A stretch of 64,000 nt of DNA. Source: Epiperipatus broadwayi (lineage: Eukaryota > Onychophora > Udeonychophora > Euonychophora > Peripatidae). The position numbers were made by a program, and so were the translations under genes. The notes under the pieces were generated by a model that had not been told where the DNA came from, did no database searches, and was given only the letters and a program-made list of their open reading frames with translations. This document shows positions 47,533 to 57,149 of this stretch, in pieces; position 1 is the first letter of the stretch; the number at the start of each line of letters is the position of its first letter. The DNA lies in NCBI GenBank assembly GCA_028023455.1, contig JAQFVV010000030.1, forward strand, positions 7,522,501-7,586,500, read 5' to 3'.

Positions 47533-49215
47533 TTTCCTTCCACTGGTTAAAATTAGTCCTGGAAAATATAGTCATTTAGATGATTTGTGGATGGCTTCAC
47601 CACTTTCTGGATTTATTAGGTTCAATAACTTCATCAGCAGGTCCAGTGATTTTGAATCTTGTAGACTTATCACATTGTTAGCTAGTGATTCTTCACTTCT
47701 GACTGATGACTCTTCAATGTTGACTGATAAATATTCCCTGGTAGTTGTTAGCTGACAGAAATTACTTTAATTTTATTGCAATTGTGGGGACCCATTTGGC
47801 AATGCCCTTGAACATATGGCATAGGACATTATCTAAATTTTAACACTTTTATTTTCATAAATTGTTTTAGAATTTGAAACTACTTTGTCACTGATCCCTT
47901 CTTGGTAAACATTTTTTGTTTTTATTTTGGTGAGTTGGTTTTCGTTAATCACTATAAAGCTAAAATGATTAAAACAGTCACAACCTAATAAATTGCTGTT
48001 TATTAGCAGGCACAACAGGAGACAAATAAATTGTTTTACTAGAACAAAGTAGCTTTAACTTTTTCTTGATCCAAGAGTGGTTTTTGATTGCCTTGATAGT
48101 CAATAATCATTCTTTTTCTAGGATGTAAGTAATCGTTATTTGACACAATGGTCACTGCAGACCTCATATCCAATTACATTCTTACTGGCTTGTCATTAAT
48201 ACTACTTTTTTGTTTGTAAGCAGAATCAATGTCTCTCATATTATTTATACAGGCATTGATTTTATTTGGATTTTATATTGCCAGATTTTTTGAAATGGAC
48301 TCTTAAATTTTTTCAATGAGCTACATTTTTTCTTTTTTAAAACAAACAGCTTCTGTGTGACTGAAATGCTTACAAGATCTATACATTGCCTCCTGATGTA
48401 AATACTTGGTATATATAATTTGAAACAGGCAAAACTCTCCATACAGTAGTGCCACTCAGTGCCAACCAGAGTAGTCAATGGATGCCAGAAGGCTTGTGCA
48501 TAAAATCCTTAACAGTAATGTGCTAGCATAAGAAATAGTGATCATGTGATGTTTAGTGGTTATATATAATTTTCTTGGTCACATCTCTAATAAAGTTTTT
48601 CTTTTGTTTTTGCCAATTTACTTTGAGAGTTTTTCTATTGTCAGCTGGGTATTTGTTTGACCCAGTTTTCTGATTGACAAATTTAATACTGTAGTCCATT
48701 TTTTTCATTGGACCTGCTTGGCTCACTGTTGACTCAGATAGAGTCATCTGAGAGAGAGCAAATCAAAATAAAATCAGGGTTCATTAACAACTTGACCCTA
48801 AAATTGTCATCTATGATTACATAAATAAAATGATCTTTCAGGTTTTCATTTAAGAAGTTCTTAAAGTCATAGTTCAGAGAAATATTTCTGAGTTTAAAGG
48901 CAAAATCTCTCATTTTCAACCCATCCCCTTATTTACAAAGATTGGAGTGATATTTCTGTACTATTGTTAAGGGTTTCCGTCAAAAAAGTTTGACAGTAGA
49001 GATAATGCCTTATGAAAATCAAGTTCCATGGAAATATAAGGGTTCTATGTGATCATTACATCTCACTGGCCTGAGATTCACGTATAGACACAAATGTGGC
49101 TAATTTTAAGTCAGTCTTTTTTGCATATAGAAGAGCATCTGATCCATGTAGGATGACTACTTTTCTGAATAGGCTGTATCAAATTGTCTGAATGAATCAA
49201 TTTTATCCATTTTGA
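47533..49215 (-). pseudogene. Ty3/gypsy element B internal region: gag, protease, deleted pol
   Basis: Minus-strand order: gag N-terminus (49210-48925, stops), gag middle KMRDFAFKLRNISLNYDF ... FLNENLKDHFIYVI (48919-48734), and a decayed zinc-knuckle region SNKYPADNRKTLK ... FIRDV (48680-48590, cysteines mostly lost). A family C insert interrupts it (48428-48560). The protease is recognisable by INDKPVRM and LDMRSAVTIV (48205-48130; DTG has become DMR). It continues LLGCDCFNHF and NVYQEGISDKVV (48015-47870) up to the start of RT (CPMPYV near 47810). It then jumps to the integrase tail KPSTNHLNDYIFQD and stop (47600-47555) next to the polypurine tract. RT core, RNase H and integrase core are deleted. 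Confidence 0.75.
48416..48570 (+). mobile_element. Family C copy with 12-bp target duplication
   Basis: Starts GAAACAGGCAAAACTCTCC, keeps the outer part of the left arm to cataaaatcc, then joins the tail gcataagaaatagtgatcat. Flanks share tatatataattt on both sides (about 48411-48422 and 48562-48573). Confidence 0.8.
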
Positions 49216-49415
49216 TTTTTTGTTTCTGCTATGAGAAAGAAAAAAAAAATTTTGAATTTTTTTTTATTAATATACGAATAATGTAAGCTGTCAACAACAC
49301 ACATCTAAACAACTCATGGGGGGGGGGGTTTCTATCTTTATAATTAACAGAATAATGATTAACATTTGTGTTCTTTAACTCTTTGTTGATGTGCTAATAA
49401 TGTTAGCTGTCAATT
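49216..49415. other. Spacer with a G11 run
   Basis: Contains a run of 11 G at 49319-49329 and an A9/T9 stretch near 49245-49265; no gene. Confidence 0.4.
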
Positions 49416-49454
49416 TCTAGTACTTATTGACAAAGAGCCAAACAACAATATTTC

Positions 49455-49790
49455 TAAAGTCTAGATTTGATTTCCATGCTAGCACTGTCACCCGTAAGGT
49501 CAGAAACATCTGAAGAAGAGAGGAGAATAATACCACTTGAAACCATAAAATTCAATATTCATGAATTAAGTCCAGATTTGATTCACATGCTACTATTGTT
49601 ACTGGCCCAGTCAGTACCAACTGAAGAAGAATATCACTTGAAATGTCACATTATTTTCCAAACTGTGTGCTATTATTAAATTTTTAATGTATTTGAAAAG
49701 TTTAAATAAAGTTTAATATTTTTTTAGGCATTCAATATATATTAGATTATGAAAATAGTTCAAAATATAATTAATACTAAAATGCCATTT
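49455..49790 (+). mobile_element. SINE family E, dimeric core plus tail
   Basis: Two copies of a ~85-bp core (49462-49550 and 49569-49650) share gatttgattYcatgctaRca, gtcagaaacatctgaagaag and cacttgaaa. The AT-rich tail to 49790 (gtttaaataaagtttaatat, atatattagattatgaaaat) matches 57070-57146. Each core has CTGAAGA...GAAAC/T (49510-49543; 49621-49644). The short plus-strand open frame here (49467-49679) is not a gene. Confidence 0.7.
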
Positions 49791-50018
49791 TCACAAATAT
49801 TCAGATAAATTTAAGTTATTTCAAACTAATATAATTATTAGTAAAGTGTGAAAATGTGAAAATTCCTAAGCTAAAACAAAAACTAAAATATTAAATATAC
49901 ATGCTAGGATTAATTTCTATTGTGTATTGAATGGCTTGTTATATAATTTTTAATATTTTTACACCAATATATATATATATATGTTAATTCTAATATTTTC
50001 ACGGATAAAAGATGTCAT

Positions 50019-50193
50019 ATTATTATTACTATTTGCGGGATATTCTGTATAGTGAAAAAGCTAAATGCTGACGTTTCAGTACAATATCAAGTACCTTTCT
50101 GGACCATCTGAGGAAGGTACTTGATATTGTACTGAAACATCAGCATTTAGCTTTTTCACTACATAGAATATCCTGCAAATAGTAATAATAATA
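50019..50193. repeat. Long near-perfect hairpin (82-bp arms, 10-nt loop)
   Basis: The left arm 50019-50100 and right arm 50111-50193 are inverted copies with a few mismatches and one small indel, running from attattactatttgc to gtaccttt. The loop is ggaccatctg. Contains CTGAGGA...GAAAC on the right arm (50108-50138). Confidence 0.9.
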
Positions 50194-50199
50194 ATATAT

Positions 50200-50815
50200 A
50201 TGGCTGCACATGTGTGCGGGTGTGTGTAAAGCTGATGTGTCACTCTACAAATAATAATATGCAAAAAGTAAAATTAAACAAACGGCAAGTAACCTACATA
50301 TATTCTCATCTGCACAACAAATTGTCTAACAATATACAAATTAGCAGAATTGGTAAAATACCTGCAGAACTTCTAATGAAGATAAAAGAAAAAAAGTAGA
50401 TTCGTGATACTGGTAGAGCAGAATAAAAACATTTGAATGTGTGCAGTGCAGTTACAGACCAGATATTCAGAATGAAAGAATCGGTCATATCCAATTAGAA
50501 TGATTCAGATATGTGAGTAAGCAGTAAAGTGCTTAATAAATTGCTAATGAAAACTAAATGTAGAAAGTTATTGAAGTAAAATGATAAACGTTCATAAAAT
50601 GAATAAATAATAAAGGACTTTTAATAAAATCAGGAAATGGAGTTTAACTCTATATGAACTGTTCAGAGATTGATATTATTTGTGGTGACTTCAGTCAGTC
50701 AATTGTTAGTGAAACCACTATTATTACTAACTTATACATTATTCTGAGTAAATAAACACTTTGTTAAGTGGTTAAACCTTTGTGTACATTTAATTTAAAA
50801 GATAGAATATGAGTG
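50200..50815 (+). mobile_element. Ty3/gypsy element C1, 5' LTR
   Basis: Aligns with 52806-53653 over its length: atgcaaaaagtaaaattaaa versus atgcaaaaagtagaactaag, tggtagagcagaataaaaac versus tagtagagcagaatgaaaat, and the end ttaatttaaaagatagaata. Its left end is blurred by the adjoining hairpin. Confidence 0.75.
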
Positions 50816-52803
50816 AATGGCTTCTAGCTTAAAGTTTGGCCTTGTACATACCAAAGTAGCACAGTCTCCAGGACTGGTATAAGAATTTTGGATATACTTA
50901 TAGAAATCAGAATAGTGTGATAAGTAGCAGATATATGTGAACCATGTAGAAAAATATATGTCAATAAATGGCATTAATGAAGACAAGCTAAAAGTTGTCA
51001 CCTTACTAAGGATGTCCTGCAATAGGCAAACTGCCTATGTGATCTGAAGCTACCATCGGAAATTCTGTACTATAAATTATTGAGAAAATTAAATGCCTAT
51101 TTTAAGCCAATAACATCAAATATATAGCTCATCTTTATTTTCACTGTAAAATGCAATCACAACATGAAAGCATATACCAGTATGATTTGGCACTATGAAC
51201 TTTAGCAAAACAAGGTGAGTTTAAAAATTATGTAGAGGAAATGATATTACTCTAGTTATTATGGGACATGAGACACATAAAGTTTAGGCAAATGCTTCTA
51301 CAATACCACCATTAAACATGGGATAGCACTTAAAATCATCCTACAGTATGTGCAAGAATTTAAAAATGCAAATAAAGAAGCCAAATCAAGCACATATATA
51401 AATGCAGTGAAAGTGCAGATAACATAAAGATTTTGTAAGAAGATCATTAATTATTATTGTGAGAAAAAGGGCCATATGAAAAAATGTGTAAATTTAATTC
51501 TTATATGTGTTTTAGCTGCTGTTTGACAAGTCATTTGTAAAATACCTGCAAAATAAGTGATAAATGTCAAAAGATGATTCACCATTAAATAGAAAATTGA
51601 GAGGAGAAGTGGTGAAGAATTTCATTAAAACAGGCAAAACTCTCTATACAGCAGGGCCACTCACTGCAATCCAGAGTAATCAATGATACCAGAAGGCTTG
51701 TGCATAAAATCCCTATCTAGTGTGTACTCATCCAATATCCCCTGAGTGTCACTACTGTATGGAGAATTTTGCCTCTTTTAATAACAGTTATGCACAAGCA
51801 TAAGAAATGGTGATCATGTGATGTGAAAAATGTCATGAATGTCAATGTTTAAAATAAATTTTCATTACTATACAAGGCAAGTCTAAAAAGATTGAACAGC
51901 AAATTGTAGCAGAATGGATGAGAAATGATAAATGCTGGCAATTTGTAAAAAGTGCATAAAATATGGATGGCCAAAAAAGTAACCATGTCATAAGTGTATT
52001 TTAATGACCAACTGGGTTGTAATTCCAACTGAGGAAAGGAAATGTGTTCTGCAGATGCTATACCAAATCCACATGGAAATTGTATGTATAAAAGAGCTAA
52101 CTTGTTTGCCTGTTTGGTGGTTAAACATGCACAGAGATATAGACAAACCATAAAAAATGTCAAATCTGCCAAAAGACAATGAGGCTACCAGTTAGAGAAT
52201 ACCACTGGTGCTTTATTCTGAGTTTTTCTATGAAGAAAATTTCATCAGAATTATTAATGTGCACTGTGTAAGGATGCCCATGTCTGTTATAATTCCTGAT
52301 AAGGTTTAAAGAAAGAATGTAAATTGTAAAACCTCAAATTTAAATTAAAACAGACCATCTGGATAAAATACATGTTAAAGAAGAAATTGAACCCAGGAGA
52401 AATAAGCAAAATATTGTCTGCACAAATGCCAAGAAAGAATTAGAGGATAATAAAGAAGTAAGATGGCATATAAATAGCATAATGACTAATCGAGATGGTT
52501 ATGAAATTAAATGATAATGCAGATATAGCTACTAGTCTGATTAAGAATAAAGAAATTAAGACTGTTGCATCTACTAATACTGAGATAGAAGTAGAAGAAA
52601 ACCCTTTATGATTTAAGAGGTTAAAAGAGAAATTTCCTAGACTACATTTCCAGAAATCAACTATCTTTTCAAATAGTGAAGAGTCTATTGATGAGGACAG
52701 CTTGTGCCACCATTGAGAAGAACTTGGTTATAAAGAAAACTATTAAAGTTACAAACGTATATTTGCAATTAAAACTCTATTTACTTCTCAAGTAAAGGGG
52801 AGG
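50816..52803 (+). pseudogene. Ty3/gypsy element C1 internal region: gag and integrase remnants
   Basis: Plus-strand remnants in several frames. Gag: EDKLKVVTLL (about 50980), then KLNAYFKPITSN (51085-51125), FIFTVK and ALRTLAK-like segments, WDMRHIKFRQMLLQY (51260-51310), and the zinc knuckle YYCEKKGHMKKCV (51450-51490). A family C insert follows (51630-51840). Then an integrase zinc-binding segment: RNDKCWQFVKSA (51930), VLQMLYQIHMEIV, and VWWLNMHRDIDKP (52110-52150), NLPKDNEATS. The rest to 52790 is a low-similarity C-terminal tail. The polypurine tract AAAGGGGAGG (52794-52803) precedes the 3' LTR. Protease, RT and RNase H are absent. Confidence 0.65.
51616..51840 (+). mobile_element. Family C copy with both arms shortened
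   Basis: Begins AACAGGCAAAACTCTCTATAC, retains most of the left arm to tcatccaatatcccc, then only the outer right arm (gtcactactgtatggagaat) and the tail. Flanks gaagaatttcattaa and gaaaaatgtcatgaa are a likely 15-bp duplication with three mismatches. Confidence 0.75.
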
Positions 52804-52866
52804 TATTACCTTGTATTGTCTGGTTTGTTATATAATAAAGAGATATATGTGCATATAAAGCTCTTC

Positions 52867-53009
52867 AATATAGGCAGTGTTTTCTCTCTATATGTCATAG
52901 CATTAGTCGGGAGGCAAACCCGCAACAACCGTCTGTACCAACAGCTTGCTTACAAGGCAGGTGCACTGACCTCTCAGCTAACAATACTTGATAATATAGG
53001 CAATGTTTT
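52867..53009 (-). mobile_element. SINE family A copy with 17-bp target duplication
   Basis: The body 52884-52992 is flanked by aatataggcagtgtttt (52867-52883) and aatataggcaatgtttt (52993-53009), one mismatch. Minus strand shows GTTAGCTGAGAGGTC and GGGTTTGCCTCCCGACTAAT. Confidence 0.9.
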
Positions 53010-53396
53010 ATCACTCTAAAAATAATAATATGCAAAAAGTAGAACTAAGCAAACTGCAAGTAATTTACATATTCCAGTTACCTAACAATATGCAAATTAG
53101 CATATCTGTTAAAATGTCTATAGAAATTCTAATGAAGAGAGAGGGGGGAAAGAAGACTAGTGATACTAGTAGAGCAGAATGAAAATATTTTAATGTGTGC
53201 AGTACAGTTGCAAATCAGATAGTGTAGAAGAAAAGAAATAGAGTCTAATCTAATTGGACTGACTCAAAAGATGTGAATAAGCAGTAAAGTATTTACTAAA
53301 ATTGGTAATGAAAACTAACATAAAAAGTTAAGGAATCAAAATGCTAAACTTTGAATGAATAGATATTTAAAAAAAGGACTTTTAATAAAATGTAAT

Positions 53397-53505
53397 GCTT
53401 GAATATCCTAGAACCTCAATAAGGAAGCCAGTAGCAGAAACTGGTCTGGGGTTGGGGATATTCCGCAAAGCTTGTTAAGAGCTTATTTGTGAGCTCTATA
53501 TATAA
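53397..53505. mobile_element. Fold-back family D fragment
   Basis: Present only in the 3' LTR. Shares ggggatattcc, aagcttgttaagagct and gagctctatatata with the family D ends at 10951-11400 and 26937. Contains cagaaactggtctgggg, as in family C. Confidence 0.7.
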
Positions 53506-53748
53506 CACTAACTCTATATATGAACTATTCAGAGATTAATACAAAGCTGAGTTCAATCATCATTAGTGAAAACATTATTCTAAATAAATAAACCCTTTGT
53601 TAAATTGTTAAACCCTTATGTATGTTTAATTTAAATAATAGAATGTGAGTGTATGTCCACTCATTTAATGTCTGGCTTCCATATATATAAATTTCAAAAG
53701 TTGACTGTTATGAATTAAATAAATGAATCATGAACAAGATATTCGCTC

Positions 53749-53911
<163 letters not shown>

Positions 53912-53989
53912 GTATAATAAAAAAATGAAAAGTATAAAAACAAATGTATTGTTAAAAAAATTAATGTAATTTGCTATCTTAATATAAAC

Positions 53990-54180
53990 TGAACACTGTG
54001 GGAGATAGTGATCTGGACCAACTGATGAGTGTTGTTTCAGTACAGAATAGCACATTGGAGATCATTTATCTTATGTGTAGTGGCTGCATAAGGTGAATTG
54101 GATAGCTGTGGGGATTTTGAAAGTCTGTGTTCAAGTCGTTTATAATTACATTAAGTTTAGCATAGAAAATATCCATATAT
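53990..54180 (+). mobile_element. SINE family B copy
   Basis: Aligns with 25985-26170: ctggaccaactgatgagtgt, cattggagatcatttatctt, gaaagtctgtgttcaagtcg. Has CTGATGA...GAAT at 54021-54046. Confidence 0.7.
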
Positions 54181-54484
54181 TTAAATATTGATAAAAAATT
54201 ATAACGTAGTTTTTAATTAAAACAAAGCCTTAAGTTAAAACATTAATGAAAAAATAATAATTAAAACAATATTTATTTATTTTTTTAAATTTATTTATGT
54301 ATACCGTCTTCCTGAGAAAGTCATGTGACATTCAATCCCAAAATGCAAAAATCTTATACAGTTTTTTTCATATTTTATCTCTTATTTTTCACATATGTAC
54401 AAATTTTAGCTCTATAGCCAGCCTTATTATTGAGTTAAACTTCTCCGGATGTTTATGTATTATTATAAAGAATGATTGGTAGCT

Positions 54485-54610
54485 GTGCTGAGCAGATTAG
54501 TGCAGTGGTAGCATGACATACTGGAGAGTTAAAGGCTTTTGGATCAAAGTTTAACATGTCATGTTGCTGGACTTTCATGACTCTCTGAATAACTACCAGT
54601 TCCATTAATG
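54485..54610 (+). mobile_element. tRNA-derived SINE-like fragment
   Basis: The segment ttagtgcagtggtagcatga is a tRNA box A, and ttggatcaaagtttaac is a weak box B, followed by a conserved-looking tail (actttcatgactctctgaat). Confidence 0.45.
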
Positions 54611-54641
54611 CAGATGGTTTACAAATATTTTAATGTTTTAC

Positions 54642-54738
54642 TTGATTAATTGTTAAAACAGGCAAAACTCTTCATACAATTATGAGCAAGCATAAGAAAT
54701 GGTGATCATGTGATGTTTAGTGGTTTGATTAATTGTTA
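54642..54738 (+). mobile_element. Family C, minimal 69-bp copy with perfect 14-bp target duplication
   Basis: The insert 54656-54724 consists of AAACAGGCAAAACTCTTCAT joined to tatgagcaagcataagaaat and ggtgatcatgtgatgtttag. It is flanked by ttgattaattgtta on both sides (54642-54655 and 54725-54738). It has no arms and no loop. Confidence 0.88.
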
Positions 54739-54943
54739 TTTTAAACAAAATAATGCAATACATTTTGAATCATATTTTCATATACATATATTTTAAATGA
54801 ATATAAGTCACAAAATGGAAATGCTATTTCATAATAATAAAAACTTTTCAAAGGTGTTATACAATAAAAATGATAAATAAGAAAAATTACTGACTGATAT
54901 CTTTGCATTTGATAAATAGTTAAAAAACACAACAATCAGTCAA

Positions 54944-55042
54944 GCATTGTTAGCCAAGAGGTCTGTACAGCTGCCTTGCAAGCAAGCAACTGCTTGCTGA
55001 CAGTTGTTGCGGGATCGTCTCCCAGCCGATATTATGACATAT
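54944..55042 (+). mobile_element. SINE family A copy
   Basis: TCAAGCATTGTTAGCCAAG, GCTGCCTTGCAAGCAAGC, GTTGCGGGATCGTCTCCCAG, ATGACATATGG and an A9 tail. No direct target duplication; the flanks are instead inverted copies. Confidence 0.85.
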
Positions 55043-55049
55043 GGAAAAA

Positions 55050-56660
55050 AAAACCTATCAAATGCAAAAATATCTATGTTTTGTTTGATTTGTGAATAAA
55101 AGTAGCAAAAAGAATTTACTAATTGTAGATTCATTAATTGGTATTATTCTGATTAAACTTTTATTTTTAAAAATTTGTGTTAAGTGAATTAAAAATGGAT
55201 TTAAAGTCAGTCAGCAAAGTGACTAGATGTAAAAATAATTTGATATATTATTAGAAATTTTTAATTAAAAGCAAGAAAGGTTTTTCTATTTGTAAAAACA
55301 ATTGCTTGTTTAACGTTTAATTTAATAAAAAAGTTAACGATATTATTAAAAAATGTATAATTTAAGCATTTAGTGTTGCATTAAATTCAGAAAATTAAAA
55401 GCAAACTAATTTAGAAATAAACTAGAATTATACTTTTGAAAATATTATTATTATAAAAAGAATTTATAAATACTTTAGAGACAGGCTTTAACATATATCA
55501 TATGTCGCTTGAATGTTTATAATAGTCAAACAATATCTTTATTTGCCGTAGACGGACCTCTCAAACTTCTACACAAGATAAAGACTTTTATAAAGATAAG
55601 AATGGTTGTCTTACCTTTAACATAACTTTCCATTTATATAGGCTGATCTAAATCATCTTGATTTGAGAGCATGAAGCTGTTATTCTCTTCACCGTTTAAG
55701 TCCACTATTTCCTTTTTGCAATGAGTTAATATTACATCTCTAAGTACAATTAAAAATATAAACTTTTTTTTTATTAAAACAAAACAATTATTTGTAAATT
55801 ATTATCAAAAGTGATGAATCAAAAGTAGAAGAAAAAACAGAATCATACTTATGAATTATAAGTGGAGTAGTTAAAAAATATATAGCTCTTAAGTTCTTTA
55901 GAAACAATTAGTAAAAAGTGACAATTTGTTATGCTTAATATTAATAATTACCTGAATACAAGACTAAAATTTATTAAAAAAAATTAAATGAAAATACTAT
56001 TAATTACAATATGCCATTCATCAAAATAACAACTTTAATTATTTACATATCAACAGAACTTTAATTACAAGTAAAATATTTCCAAGACAGTATAACAATA
56101 ACAGTTCAGGCTAATGATCAATGGATCAAAATCCAATCCATAACTTCTGGGGCTCAAACATTACATGACTAACTAAAACACTTGATTAAATATATATATT
56201 TAATAGAAAGTTATATATTTTGAAATATTTCAATGGATAGTTGTGAGATTAGAAAAATCTATTAGCTATGATAAATGGTAGTTAGACAATTTTCACTGAA
56301 GGGTAACGTAACAAAATGGAAACCCATAAACTTTTAATCAATTGGCAGATTTTTGCCTGATAACTATCTATTATTATAATATTTTTCAATACTTTTAATA
56401 TATATTATACCACTACATTATGGTACATGGGTTTGAACCCTGTAAATTCCACGTCATTAAACTAAAGGACATTTTTTAATAAAAAAAGGAATTTTAAATT
56501 ATATTAAAATGTTTAAATTTTATAATTAAAATGTATTTACATTTCTGCATGGTTAAAGAAAATTAAAGAGATTATTCAGGTTTATGAAATTTTGTAAAAA
56601 CACAAAAAAAGAAAAAAAATGAAACATATCATTTTTTTAAAGTTAAAATATTTCATTTTT
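55050..56660. other. No gene recognised
   Basis: AT-rich. A tRNA box-B-like tgggtttgaaccctg occurs at 56427-56441 without a convincing box A. Confidence 0.4.
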
Positions 56661-56664
56661 AACT

Positions 56665-57146
56665 GTATTTTTATATTGGACTATTTCCATCATCTAATAT
56701 GGGTGTTGAATGTCTTTAGAAAAGTTTAATTTTATTTAAATATTCCCAATGCATTCAACTGTTAGTAATATCACAGTAAACAACTGTTAGTAATATCATA
56801 GCAAACAGGTTAGTATATGCACCAACTGTTAGTAATATCACAGCAAACAGGTTAGTATATGCATAACGTTTCTAGCCAACTGGTTAGAGCGTTACCTTAA
56901 AATTCAATAATCAAGAATCTAAGGACCCAGGTTTGAATCCCATGCTAATACTTTCACTGGTCAGGCCAGCAACAACTGCTGAAGAAGAGGGGAAAAATAC
57001 CTCTCAAAACATTGTGCGTATACTAACCTGTTTGCTGTGATATTACTAACAGTTGAATGCATTGGGATTATTTAAATAAAATTAAACTTTTCTAAAGACA
57101 TTTAACACATATATTAGATGATGGGAATAGTCCAATATAAAAATAC
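56665..57146 (+). mobile_element. Fold-back enclosing a tRNA-SINE (family E)
   Basis: Left arm 56665-56864 and right arm 57012-57146 are inverted copies (gtatttttatattgg/ccaatataaaaatac; aatgcattcaactgttag/ctaacagttgaatgcatt). The left arm has an internal tandem duplication (caactgttagtaatatcaca with gcaaacaggttagtatatgc). The loop holds a tRNA-like head, TTCTAGCCAACTGGTTAGAG and GGTTTGAATCCC (56871-56941), and a core with CTGAAGA, AGAGG...CCTCT and AAAAC (56975-57008). Confidence 0.8.
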
Positions 57147-57149
57147 AAC

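Larger units (their letters stand above)
52806..53653 (+). mobile_element. Ty3/gypsy element C1, 3' LTR with two inserts
   Basis: Starts right after the polypurine tract. Compared with the 5' LTR it carries a SINE (52884-52992) and a family D fragment (53397-53505). Apart from these the two LTRs are clearly homologous but diverged, implying an old insertion. Confidence 0.75.

Noticed and set aside
51849-52179. Minus-strand open frames with Cys/Leu-rich sequence
   Set aside because: They are shadows of the plus-strand integrase zinc-binding region.
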